64,000 nt of DNA from a virus, in the IMG/VR virus record IMGVR_UViG_3300042568_000467, positions 1 through 64,000 of that record. One strand, given 5' to 3'. The notes beneath the pieces are model-generated. The model searched no databases. It saw nothing but the letters and a program-made list of their open reading frames with translations, and was not told the DNA's origin. Shown in pieces: positions 19,109-26,947 of this stretch. A program made the translations under genes and the position numbers. Position 1 is the stretch's first letter. Each line of letters opens with the position of its first letter.

Positions 19109-20895
19109 ACTATTTCCATTCCGTCTAACATATCTGATAAGTTCTTAGGCATTCTTGGTGGCCTTATCATATTCATTACTATTTCATCTTCTTCTTTTTC
19201 TCTATCCCACTTTAAAGAGCTGTAGGTATGTATGTCTATCTCTTCATTGTTTTGTGGCCTGCTTCTGCTGATTGCGTTATATACAGAACCGCACACAGCA
19301 TCTGCTAAGTCTTTAGATCCTTTTCTTGGGTGATCAACCCTATCTCTCATAATTTTTAACTGAAGCAACTCATCAACAAGCAACTTAATTGCTGGCCCAT
19401 TTAGTCTGTCCTCAGCTACGACCATTGCCATATCGTCGTAATGTTTTTTTGCAACAGATAAATTTTCTGTATTAATACCATACTGTTTTAACTGTTGCAT
19501 CATGTCGTGTGAGTTCCATCTGTCAAACGTACAGACACGAATCTTAAATCCTTTTGTCCTAAGTGATAATATATAATCTTTAACCTCAGTAAAGTCTACA
19601 GACTTATCTGGAGTAGGCGTCCAATATCTGACTGCATCAACTTCTACAATTGGAGCTGGTTGAGAATATGTATCAGTTACTTTTACATTTACCCATTTTT
19701 GTACGTGTGCCATTGCAACAGCACAATGGTCATGCTTTTGGGCCAAGTCAACGTGCAAGAAATACTCTTTATCTGGATCTGGCGCAAACCAATTTTCAAA
19801 TCTTCCAAATTCGTCTACGGCTAAAGCTTTGTTGCTGAATGCGTTTTCAATTTTTTCTCTAGACTTAAAGAATGCATCTATAGCTTCTGAAGGCATGCAT
19901 GCAAATCTACCTAGTGCATCTGGTGCATTTTTATAAAAGGCTACCTTAAAATCATCAATACTTCTTGTTGGATTAATTTCCCAGGTTGGTCTTTTAAGGG
20001 CATACATTCTTGGATATTTATAGGACAAGATGTGATCTTCTTCCCACTCAATATCAAATTCATTACCATCTGTTCCGTCTGGCAAAGAGTCGTCGAGTTT
20101 AAAGTGGTGAGATCTAACTACCACTTCTTTTTCTGCAACAACGTCCTCATATCTCTGCTGAATATAGTCATTCTTATATCTTGGAAATGAAAGCAGAATA
20201 ACCTTTCCGTAGTCTGGAAAACGTGAATCGACTGATGCACGATACATCTCGTATATTGCACTACCAGTTTTAGCCTGCTCGTGTCCAGTTGTATTTTCTG
20301 TAGCAAAGCCTGAAATTTCATCAAGGATGATTACGATAACGTTATATCCTTCCCAGGCCTCACGCTCTGAGTGACCTGAGTGTACTGTTATATTCTTATT
20401 AAACTTTATCTCAGAAGCCTTTTCAGTATACTTTCCAGTAAACCATGGAGACTTATCTATTCGTGTTCTAAATCCCTTAAAGAAAACGTTGTTTGCCTGC
20501 TGTGCGTTAATAGCAATGTTAATGATATCAATAGAGTCTCCAGGAGGCTTTCCATAATACTGAGCTGGATCTTTAAGACACAATAGTAAATATACTATAT
20601 AGGCTACTGATATGGTTGAGCAGTAGTCTTTTCCAGAGCCTTTGCCAAGTTGAGCAACAACCTCATTGGCTGTTTGCTTAAACATTCTTTTGCCTTCGTC
20701 TTCTCCGAATAATTTAATGAGTGTAGACTCTTTATAAACCTGTGAAGACTTTTCAATTAATGTATATTGATATTCAGATAGAGGTGGTAAACCTAAGTAA
20801 TCTGGATTTGTTACAAATGTGCGTAGGTCCACTGGACGTTCATCAAATTCTTCGCCATCTAGAATATCAATTAAATCATTAAAATTAAGATCCAC
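19105..20895 (-). CDS. terL: large terminase subunit
   Basis: About 596 residues. N-terminal ATPase: Walker A-type LGKGSGKD near residue 88, Walker B IILDE near 190, and a following coupling motif region (KVILLSFPR). C-terminal RNase-H-like nuclease: acidic residues in YFLHVDLAQKHDH, VCTFDRWNS and KDLADAVCG. It cuts concatemers and drives DNA into proheads. GTG 20895 is preferred (GAGGA seven bases upstream); TTG 20907 is the alternative. It overlaps the small subunit gene by 11 bases. The position after the replication genes rather than beside portal and capsid is unusual. Confidence 0.92.
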   Translation of the reverse strand: MDLNFNDLIDILDGEEFDERPVDLRTFVTNPDYLGLPPLSEYQYTLIEKSSQVYKESTLIKLFGEDEGKRMFKQTANEVVAQLGKGSGKDYCSTISVAYIVYLLLCLKDPAQYYGKPPGDSIDIINIAINAQQANNVFFKGFRTRIDKSPWFTGKYTEKASEIKFNKNITVHSGHSEREAWEGYNVIVIILDEISGFATENTTGHEQAKTGSAIYEMYRASVDSRFPDYGKVILLSFPRYKNDYIQQRYEDVVAEKEVVVRSHHFKLDDSLPDGTDGNEFDIEWEEDHILSYKYPRMYALKRPTWEINPTRSIDDFKVAFYKNAPDALGRFACMPSEAIDAFFKSREKIENAFSNKALAVDEFGRFENWFAPDPDKEYFLHVDLAQKHDHCAVAMAHVQKWVNVKVTDTYSQPAPIVEVDAVRYWTPTPDKSVDFTEVKDYILSLRTKGFKIRVCTFDRWNSHDMMQQLKQYGINTENLSVAKKHYDDMAMVVAEDRLNGPAIKLLVDELLQLKIMRDRVDHPRKGSKDLADAVCGSVYNAISRSRPQNNEEIDIHTYSSLKWDREKEEDEIVMNMIRPPRMPKNLSDMLDGMEIV

Positions 20896-21424
20896 TAGAT
20901 TCCTCAACTATCTCTATTGGCTCAACAATACCAGTGATCTGAGATAATCTTTTTGCCACATCCATTTTACACTTAGGGCAAGAGGCAGTTACTTCTTTTA
21001 ATATTTTTACAAGTATGTCTTGCTTACGTTCTGTTTCTGCAATTTGATTTGCTAATTCGGCATTATCTAGTAACCCGACTTCTTGAAGCATGCCTATTCT
21101 TTTACCTTCAATATCTGCAATAAGCTTTAATGCACCAGATTTAACACTTAATTGTCCCGCCTGATCTGCATCTTCTACAGTTTTCCACGCTTCTTTAATT
21201 AGCATGGCATAGTGTTGGTCTGCTCCTGAGATGGCCTCTTTAGCCCTTTCACGGGCCGCTGTGTCGTTGTGAACAACGCTCTTCCACTCATCTATCAACT
21301 CGACCACTTCGGCTCTCTTAAAGCCTGTTACGGTGGCAATTTGGGTAGGGTTATTTCCCTTAAGTAGTTCTGAGACCACTACGTTCATTCGATCAAAGTG
21401 ATCAGCTAATTCAATTTCAGACAT
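20885..21424 (-). CDS. terS: putative small terminase subunit
   Basis: 179 residues: an N-terminal helix-turn-helix (GNNPTQIATVTGFKRAEVVELI), a long helical middle with coiled-coil character (ALKLIADIEGKRIGML) and a C-terminal CPKC pair. HTH plus oligomerising helices directly before terL fits a small terminase that recognises packaging DNA. It is transcribed from a leaderless promoter containing a perfect 12-base palindrome in the spacer. Confidence 0.75.
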   Translation of the reverse strand: MSEIELADHFDRMNVVVSELLKGNNPTQIATVTGFKRAEVVELIDEWKSVVHNDTAARERAKEAISGADQHYAMLIKEAWKTVEDADQAGQLSVKSGALKLIADIEGKRIGMLQEVGLLDNAELANQIAETERKQDILVKILKEVTASCPKCKMDVAKRLSQITGIVEPIEIVEESSGS

Positions 21425-21431
21425 ATATTAG

Positions 21432-21460
21432 AGTATACTCTTAGTCGACTAAAAAATCAA
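21432..21460 (-). promoter_or_regulatory. leaderless terminase promoter with palindromic operator
   Basis: TTGATT (21460-21455), 17 bases, TATACT (21437-21432), seven bases to ATG 21424. The spacer contains the perfect palindrome TTAGTCGACTAA (21441-21452), a good operator candidate. Confidence 0.65.
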
Positions 21461-21780
21461 CTGGATCTAGCTATTTTATAGAGAACTAGATATCCAATTA
21501 AATCATCGATATCATTATCTCCCGCAAACCCTTGGTTATTTTTTACTCTATTTAGCTTATCATCTATACGGACTTTTAATTGTTCTGTTGAATCCGCCGT
21601 TGAAAATATTCTAGCTGGCTCAAGTGCCGAGTTGCCGTATGAGATATTTTTTTCAATTAGCATATGTGCAATATCGTGGCAGGTTGTCCAAATAGCATTG
21701 CCAGCTGGGGCACCAACTGATTTTAAATATAGGTCTGAGCAATCAAACCTACTTACATCTTCAAATACTGGTTTTAACAT
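21457..21780 (-). CDS. DUF1599-type nucleotide-associated protein, 107 aa
   Basis: The signature SYGNSALEPARIF, then KVRIDDKLNRVKNN and DIDDLIGYLVLYKI is that of DUF1599 (nucleotide modification associated domain 1). Members lie near phage nucleotide metabolism and are related by inference to MazG-like nucleotide hydrolases. It probably acts in nucleotide pool control. A true MazG gene is also present at 27666-28013. Confidence 0.75.
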   Translation of the reverse strand: MLKPVFEDVSRFDCSDLYLKSVGAPAGNAIWTTCHDIAHMLIEKNISYGNSALEPARIFSTADSTEQLKVRIDDKLNRVKNNQGFAGDNDIDDLIGYLVLYKIARSS

Positions 21781-21791
21781 TTAGCCGCCTT

Positions 21792-22409
21792 TTATTCGTG
21801 AATATGTTCTGGACGAACATAATCTGGATTCTTGCGTACCCAAACTTGCCATCCCTTTTCGATAACAGTTAGGTGCTCTGAGTACATGCTTACAAACATA
21901 TCGATTGCTGGTCCTGGATTATACTGAGATCCTCGTGGATGTGTCCATGCATAATCATCAATAGCCATAATTCCACCTGGCTTTAACAACTCCCATGAAA
22001 GCAAAGCATCCATCATAAATGCTTGTGGCATGTGGTCCCCATCAATATAAATAAAGTCATACTGCTTAGAGCGATTCTTCATAAGCCATTCATCGCTATA
22101 TGCTTTTTGTTTAATAAGCTGATCTTTAAATGGCTCAAGTTGCTGATCAAAAGCAGCTTCTACATCCGAGAAATCAAATGCTTCATGCACAATATTTCCA
22201 TTCCAAGGGTCTACACACGTAAGCTTTGATGTTTTATCTGTAAGAATATTTTCGATAGTCCATGCCGCACTATTGCCGCAAAATGAACCAATCTCTAAAA
22301 ACTTAAGATTAGGCTTGCCCCTAAATTCATTTAAAAGTCTATCAAAGTCATCTTGTGTTTTATTACCTAGAAACCAATTTGGTAACTTTTCTGCTAGCTC
22401 TCTGCTCAT
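21792..22409 (-). CDS. class I SAM-dependent methyltransferase, 205 aa
   Basis: Rossmann methyltransferase of the Methyltransf_24 type: glycine motif FLEIGSFCGNSAAW near residues 37-50, an acidic end of strand 2 in LTCVDPWNG, DFIYIDGDHMPQAFMMDALL and LLKPGGIMAIDDYAW. The fold is typical for O-methylation of sugars or small molecules, not of DNA bases (no DPPY/NPPY). It overlaps the glycosyltransferase gene by four bases, so the two probably modify the same product. Confidence 0.83.
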   Translation of the reverse strand: MSRELAEKLPNWFLGNKTQDDFDRLLNEFRGKPNLKFLEIGSFCGNSAAWTIENILTDKTSKLTCVDPWNGNIVHEAFDFSDVEAAFDQQLEPFKDQLIKQKAYSDEWLMKNRSKQYDFIYIDGDHMPQAFMMDALLSWELLKPGGIMAIDDYAWTHPRGSQYNPGPAIDMFVSMYSEHLTVIEKGWQVWVRKNPDYVRPEHIHE

Positions 22410-23107
22410 TTATTTCTCTTTTCTGGCACTGGGTGGCCTGTTTCTTTTTCTTGAAAGGTTGATACTACATTATACAATTTACATCCCTTTTCTGCAATAG
22501 GACTCAGGGTATACGACTTAAATACCTCTGGTTGCCTATAAATATACCAGTCTATTGGCATTGTTAATCCATGAATTAAACACAAATTAAGAATTTTTTC
22601 TGCAGACTTTCTATTTAATATATAGCAAAGCATCGACCAGTCTTGATATGCTGGAACTATTTCGGAATGACCGTGAATATCCTGAAACCTAGTAAATTGA
22701 TTTTCATGCACAAAATAACTAAACACTTCCCAGTCTTTGGGAATAATGCTCATATAATATTCTAGAAGCTCGACAAACCTTTCTTGATTTGGAACATAGA
22801 TATCATCTTCCATTAACATAAGATATTCTTTATCTGTGTTTAAAAAATTTTTAATTGCCAATAAGTTGCTTGCCCATATGCCTAGCTCTCCCCACTTAAA
22901 CTCACGTTGAGTTTTAATCAAATTATGCTTTTCATTAAAATCAAAGTACTGGTCTTCGTTACTAATTAGAACTGTATCTGTTTCAAGTCTGTCCATTTTA
23001 GTTAACAAAAAATCATCAAGGCTTTTAAATAGGTCAGATCTTTGTTCGTGAGATTCCCCATATCCTGGGATATGAAAAACTTTATAGCAAAATTTATTGA
23101 GAGTCAT
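22406..23107 (-). CDS. GT25-like glycosyltransferase, 233 aa
   Basis: Features of the glycosyltransferase 25 fold: an N-terminal FCYKVFHIPGYGESHEQRSD, the GELGIWASNLLAIKNFL helix, the metal-binding acidic motif MLMEDDIYVP and a late MPIDWYIYR segment. GT25 enzymes transfer galactose or glucose to surface glycans or hydroxylysine. In a phage it may glycosylate virion proteins, DNA or the host surface. Coupled to a methyltransferase downstream and an HTH mini-protein upstream (ATGA overlaps). Confidence 0.75.
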   Translation of the reverse strand: MTLNKFCYKVFHIPGYGESHEQRSDLFKSLDDFLLTKMDRLETDTVLISNEDQYFDFNEKHNLIKTQREFKWGELGIWASNLLAIKNFLNTDKEYLMLMEDDIYVPNQERFVELLEYYMSIIPKDWEVFSYFVHENQFTRFQDIHGHSEIVPAYQDWSMLCYILNRKSAEKILNLCLIHGLTMPIDWYIYRQPEVFKSYTLSPIAEKGCKLYNVVSTFQEKETGHPVPEKRNK

Positions 23108-23250
23108 CTTTTTTTAATAAGTCCAAACTGTTCTAGGTATCTCTGTATGGTCATAGCGGATACTCCGCACTCTTTTCCTATCTCAGTTACAGTTTTCTTT
23201 TGAACTACATACCTTCTATATAGCCACTCCTTGCTTTGATAAAACTTCAT
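23104..23250 (-). CDS. helix-turn-helix mini-protein, 48 aa
   Basis: Read as MKFYQSKEWLYRRYVVQKK then TVTEIGKECGVSAMTIQRYL and a short tail. The T-V-T-E-I-G-K-E-C-G-V-S-A-M-T-I-Q-R pattern is a clear helix-turn-helix, as in short HNH-linked or resolvase-type DNA binders. ATGA overlaps on both sides. Probably a DNA-binding accessory protein. Confidence 0.65.
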   Translation of the reverse strand: MKFYQSKEWLYRRYVVQKKTVTEIGKECGVSAMTIQRYLEQFGLIKKR

Positions 23251-23813
23251 CTTTCAGTAAGCACCTTATTAGCATAATGAGCGATGCCGAATGCATCTGC
23301 TACGTCAAAATCTGTTATGGATAGGCCGTACTTATTATTAAAATAATCCACGGTTCTTTGCTTACGCATATTTCTTAATTGAGTTTTATACCAAGAGTCT
23401 GCGTATCCTGGACTCTTTAATCTTATTGCAGACTTCTCATCTTTCGTTGGATTTTTGTTGCCAATGAACGCCTGCCACGAGGATGGGCTAATAGTAATAA
23501 CCTTAGAGCCAGTAGACATAAGCTCAGCAATAACAACTCCATATACATAAGACAATTTTATCACAGCATCAGGTGATCTGACAAGTATTGCACCCTCTAC
23601 CGCAATATAATCTGATTTTAATTCTTCTAGCATAGCGTGTGTTTTAACCTTTGCGTCATATATCTTTTCATATATATCGGCCCCTACAAATTCTATTTTA
23701 CCCCATTTTAATGGCTTATCATTTTCCATTAGGCAGAAGGCAACAGAGTTTGTTGATGCATCTATCCCTAAAACTTTATTTGCTCTGGTCTTTACAAGGT
23801 CAGCTAATTTCAT
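23247..23813 (-). CDS. ruvC: RuvC-like Holliday junction resolvase
   Basis: 188 residues with the RNase-H resolvase fold: first catalytic Asp in KVLGIDASTNSVAFCL, Glu in YIAVEGAILVRSP, and the C-terminal acidic pair in DFDVADAFGIAHYA; the central VITISPSSWQAFIGNK matches RuvC strand 5. It should resolve four-way junctions before packaging. It overlaps a zinc protein gene upstream and an HTH gene downstream, within the recombination block containing RecA and a Cas4-like nuclease. Confidence 0.85.
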   Translation of the reverse strand: MKLADLVKTRANKVLGIDASTNSVAFCLMENDKPLKWGKIEFVGADIYEKIYDAKVKTHAMLEELKSDYIAVEGAILVRSPDAVIKLSYVYGVVIAELMSTGSKVITISPSSWQAFIGNKNPTKDEKSAIRLKSPGYADSWYKTQLRNMRKQRTVDYFNNKYGLSITDFDVADAFGIAHYANKVLTER

Positions 23814-24084
23814 CTAGCATTCCCTTAATCTTATTTTTTGATGTTATATCTATTTTTTTCTGGCAAGCTGCACATAACGAAGTGTCATTATACCTACTTA
23901 GCTGTGCTTTACATTTTTTACATCCACGTGCAGCACCATTTCTAATAGCTTTTTTTTCATAATACTTTTCCATAATTCTTTTATTAGTTGCAATTCTGCA
24001 GCACTCATCGGAACAATATTTTTGATTATGGGTTTTAGGCTCAAACTCTTTACCGTTTAAGCAGTCTTTGTTTGCACAAATCAC
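23800..24084 (-). CDS. double zinc-ribbon protein, 94 aa
   Basis: Two metal sites: an N-terminal one (ICANKDCLNGKEF with QKYCSDECC) that resembles the small treble-clef fingers of HNH-associated proteins, and a second (GCKKCKAQL with LCAACQKK). The first half, F-x-P-x(3)-N-Q-K-Y-C-S-x(2)-C, is a common DNA-binding finger. It overlaps the nuclease gene by four bases and resolvase by 14. Confidence 0.65.
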   Translation of the reverse strand: MICANKDCLNGKEFEPKTHNQKYCSDECCRIATNKRIMEKYYEKKAIRNGAARGCKKCKAQLSRYNDTSLCAACQKKIDITSKNKIKGMLDEIS

Positions 24085-24866
24085 AGCTTTGGAACCTTAT
24101 ACGATTCTATTTGAACTGTTCCAGTTAGCCCTGCATAACATTCCTTTTTAATAGGGCAATATGTGCATGGCATCTTAGACTTTGAGGCGCCAGCTGGACG
24201 CATAGGAAGATCTCCTTCTTTAAAGTTATCCCAGACTTCGCACATCCAGGTAAAAGCTTCCTCAATAATTGCCTTATTTTTTTCGTTCATAGATACTGGA
24301 ATAACAATAAGCTCCTGTGTATTCTTATTTTCATAAAGAAAGAAGCCTTCTTTAGCATTTTTTAATTTCATATACGTAAGCAATTGAAGAAGGTGATTTG
24401 TTGTAGGTTTCATTTCTGCCTGTCTTTGATCCCACACTTCTTGCTTTGCTGTTTTAATTTCTCCAATTACAGTTTCTGCGTCATACTCCATAATTAAATC
24501 TATAAAGCCACGGATGGGAGGGTATTCATTTACAATTTCTTCTTCTTCGGCTTTCCATTCTGGCATAGTACTAATTAGTTTTTGTAATCTTTCGTGAGCC
24601 TGAGTTCCTTGAGCCATATTAGCAACGGCTACTGCATCATTATCATCAATAAACATAGCACCACTAAAAGCCATATACCAGTATCTTGGGCATGTTCCGT
24701 GACCGTATCCAAGTGTGCTTGGACTAAAAGACTTTTTAGTCATTTCGCCATCAGCACGTTTGGTATTACGATATGACTCATCTAAAAGCTGAGCAAATTT
24801 TTCTGGATCGAAGTGCTTGCCAGCATGCTTCTTAAACTTAAGGTTCTTTACTATATCTCTACCCAT
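24081..24866 (-). CDS. Cas4-like PD-(D/E)XK exonuclease with probable Fe-S cluster
   Basis: 261 residues. Early cysteine in GHGTCPRYWYMA and three late ones in MPCTYCPIKKECYAG give the four-Cys pattern of the RecB-family Fe-S nucleases (Cas4/AddB). The active site is visible as RGFIDLIMEY, TVIGEIKTA (E-x-K) and QLLTYMKL (motif QxxxY). These are 5'-3' exonucleases that create single strands for recombination. Fits the RecA-RuvC neighbourhood. Confidence 0.83.
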   Translation of the reverse strand: MGRDIVKNLKFKKHAGKHFDPEKFAQLLDESYRNTKRADGEMTKKSFSPSTLGYGHGTCPRYWYMAFSGAMFIDDNDAVAVANMAQGTQAHERLQKLISTMPEWKAEEEEIVNEYPPIRGFIDLIMEYDAETVIGEIKTAKQEVWDQRQAEMKPTTNHLLQLLTYMKLKNAKEGFFLYENKNTQELIVIPVSMNEKNKAIIEEAFTWMCEVWDNFKEGDLPMRPAGASKSKMPCTYCPIKKECYAGLTGTVQIESYKVPKL

Positions 24867-25204
24867 TATGAATTGTACCTAACGACATACTTAAGTGCAT
24901 CTACAAGTTTGTCTATGGACTCCTTTGCTGAATAATAAATATTCTTTTTGTTGTTGTTTGTAGTTCCAGCTTTATCTTTAGCAATTGTTGAATAGTAAGA
25001 CGCCATCATAGAAAACTTAGTAGACATTGCTTGAAGCTCGATAATTAAATACGGTGCCTTTGCAGAAGGAACATCTGGATTCATTAATAGTTTTACTACA
25101 ATAGAAAGTGCCCTATCTAGTTGGTCATCGCCCATATACTCATGTAGGTCATTGAACTCCGTAATAGAACTAATTAACTCTAAAGTATTCTTATCTTCTA
25201 CCAT
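24866..25204 (-). CDS. hypothetical helical protein, 112 aa
   Basis: All-helical protein (LDRALSIVVKLLMN; LIIELQAMSTKFSMMASYYS) with a Lys/Asn linker. Located between RecA-block genes and the Cas4-like nuclease with direct start/stop contact, so probably a recombination accessory. I recognise no family. Confidence 0.6.
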   Translation of the reverse strand: MVEDKNTLELISSITEFNDLHEYMGDDQLDRALSIVVKLLMNPDVPSAKAPYLIIELQAMSTKFSMMASYYSTIAKDKAGTTNNNKKNIYYSAKESIDKLVDALKYVVRYNS

Positions 25205-25295
25205 TTTTCATCCTCTTATCTATCTTGTCTATAAATAAACCTAAGCCATAGCCAATAACAAAGCCCAGCATTAACCCTAGCAAAAACATTGTCAT
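25191..25295 (-). CDS. small membrane protein, 34 aa
   Basis: ATG 25295 shares TAATG with the previous gene. The product is a single glycine-zipper helix (MTMFLLGLMLGFVIGYGLGL) with a basic tail. Overlaps the next gene by 14 bases. Role unknown. Confidence 0.5.
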   Translation of the reverse strand: MTMFLLGLMLGFVIGYGLGLFIDKIDKRMKNGRR

Positions 25296-25420
25296 TACTT
25301 AGTCTTCTTATGATTTACTATATAAGGACCAACTACTGATCGCACTGTCCCATCTTTACGAATCTTTATAATCATACCATTTCTAATAATAGTATCGTTA
25401 AATCTACGCTTGTTTGCCAT
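25295..25420 (-). CDS. small basic protein, 41 aa
   Basis: MANKRRFNDTIIRNGM followed by IIKIRKDGTVRSVVGPYI and a KKTK tail: a predicted small beta sheet with many basic residues, possibly nucleic-acid binding. TTGGGAGGACAAC precedes the ATG. Overlaps neighbours on both sides. Confidence 0.55.
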   Translation of the reverse strand: MANKRRFNDTIIRNGMIIKIRKDGTVRSVVGPYIVNHKKTK

Positions 25421-25718
25421 TGTTGTCCTCCCAAAACTGAATTAGTTCTTCTAACACAGCCCACTCAATAATTCCAAGACGAACCTTGGAATCTGTTCCT
25501 ATAATAATCTTTAGCGCTGGATGCATATCCCTACTAACTTTAAATGTGTCAGTGCATATTTTAGACCACACTGGCTTATTTAAAGTAAAAGAAGATGAGG
25601 CCTCTTTATAATCCACCAAGAACTGATTCCATTTGGCATCACCCTTTTGGTAATCTCCACGACCACTATTCTTTTGTGCTTTAGCACCATCTCTTTTTAC
25701 TTCAGATCTTTCTGACAT
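25404..25718 (-). CDS. Holliday-junction-resolvase-like protein, 104 aa
   Basis: The opening RDGAKAQKNSGRGDYQKGDA and the following DYKEASSSFTLNKPVWSKIC resemble short phage proteins with a PD-(D/E)XK-like core often labelled Holliday junction resolvase; an acidic residue, the D-Y-K pair and basic patches are in place. Catalysis cannot be proven by eye. If correct, the phage encodes two resolvase types (with RuvC-like 23247-23813). Confidence 0.5.
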   Translation of the reverse strand: MSERSEVKRDGAKAQKNSGRGDYQKGDAKWNQFLVDYKEASSSFTLNKPVWSKICTDTFKVSRDMHPALKIIIGTDSKVRLGIIEWAVLEELIQFWEDNNGKQA

Positions 25719-25903
25719 TAGTTAACCCTAAATGAATTCTTATGACCATCTGGACATTCCCAGCTCATAGTCAAAGACATAGCATCCCAAAAATATTCTT
25801 CTGCATCTTTGTCGCATTTAGCACAGGGTTTCTTGCCTCCAAAGCGCTCTAGCTCTGGGCTGTGAATTTTTTCTGAAGAAATAAATTCATTAAGATTTGG
25901 CAC
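25718..25903 (-). CDS. small zinc-binding protein, 61 aa
   Basis: A CxxC pair (KPCAKCDKD) plus WECPDGH give a probable three-Cys/one-His zinc site. It overlaps the RecA stop by 14 bases and abuts the resolvase-like gene. Function unknown. Confidence 0.55.
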   Translation of the reverse strand: MPNLNEFISSEKIHSPELERFGGKKPCAKCDKDAEEYFWDAMSLTMSWECPDGHKNSFRVN

Positions 25904-26894
25904 TAATGTCCTCCTGTAGTTTTGTAACTACTTCTGGATTATCACGAAGATACTGAACTGCTTTTGCACGTCCCTGAAATCTTTCTCCGTTAACAGTATA
26001 CCAAGCGCCACCCTTTTCAACTACCCCACACATTTCTGCAACATCTAATGTCTCTCCAACTCCATCTATACCCAGAGTTTCCCCTTGGTAATAAAAGTCG
26101 TATTGTCCTGATAAATTAGGGGGGCCGACTTTGTTGTAATCAATAATCCAGTTAACTGGCCTGCCGACTCTTTGTTCGATAATCTTGTCGCCAACTTTAA
26201 TACCAGCTTTAATAGCATTAGCCTCAGCCTCAGACGACCATAGCTTAATGACAGTGGAAGAAAAGAACTTGACTGCCATGCCACCTGTGGGGATGTGACT
26301 AGCATGCATAGATCCAAATTGATTTCGTTGTTGTGAGATGAGAACAAGTAGTGTGTTTTTGTTTGCATAATTTAACATCTTGACTGCGTGAGTCATATCC
26401 TTTGCTTCAGCGCCAATCTGCTTAGTGTCTTGCAGATCTTTCATTTCATTGCCATCTTTTTCAAAATAAATTGCGGGAAGAAGAGCTGAAATAGAATCTA
26501 CTACAATCATATCAACTCCTGCATCCATAAGTTTCGTTGCAACATCTACCATATCGTTAACAGTTTTTGCTGGTGAATAGATTAGTTTTTCAGAATCTAC
26601 ACCTAACATCTCTGCCCATGCTGGATCATATGAGTGCTCAGCATCTATCCAAGCGCATGTCTTTCCTTCTTTTTGAGCTAACGCAATCATTTGTAGACAG
26701 AAAGAAGATTTTCCAGCAGACTTATTCCCCCAAACAAGAATCTGTCGTCCGTATGCAAGTCCGCCTTTTAATGCTAGGTTAAGACCAATACTTGGTGTAA
26801 TCTGCTTATCTACATTTACATCTACTGCTGACTGAACTCTTGCTCTTGTTTTTGGATCTAGCTTTGCCAATATATCATCTAATTCAATTTTCAT
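25890..26894 (-). CDS. recA: RecA recombinase
   Basis: 334 residues with the RecA core: Walker A in WGNKSAGKSSFCLQ (about 53-66), catalytic Glu region in TCAWIDAEHSYDP, Walker B MIVVDSISAL, loop L1/L2 regions with FSSTVIKLW, and the C-terminal YQGETLGIDG. It lacks the long acidic tail of bacterial RecA. It performs strand exchange for recombination-dependent replication. The promoter TTTACG-17-TATACT lies immediately upstream. Confidence 0.95.
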   Translation of the reverse strand: MKIELDDILAKLDPKTRARVQSAVDVNVDKQITPSIGLNLALKGGLAYGRQILVWGNKSAGKSSFCLQMIALAQKEGKTCAWIDAEHSYDPAWAEMLGVDSEKLIYSPAKTVNDMVDVATKLMDAGVDMIVVDSISALLPAIYFEKDGNEMKDLQDTKQIGAEAKDMTHAVKMLNYANKNTLLVLISQQRNQFGSMHASHIPTGGMAVKFFSSTVIKLWSSEAEANAIKAGIKVGDKIIEQRVGRPVNWIIDYNKVGPPNLSGQYDFYYQGETLGIDGVGETLDVAEMCGVVEKGGAWYTVNGERFQGRAKAVQYLRDNPEVVTKLQEDISAKS

Positions 26895-26915
26895 TATTTC
26901 TCTCTCTTTTACATT

Positions 26916-26944
26916 AGTATATCATTTAAAATAGGTTTCGTAAA
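26916..26944 (-). promoter_or_regulatory. recA promoter
   Basis: TTTACG (26944-26939), 17 bases, TATACT (26921-26916), about 21 bases to ATG 26894 with a GAGAGAG purine-rich ribosome site. Confidence 0.6.
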
Positions 26945-26947
26945 GCT

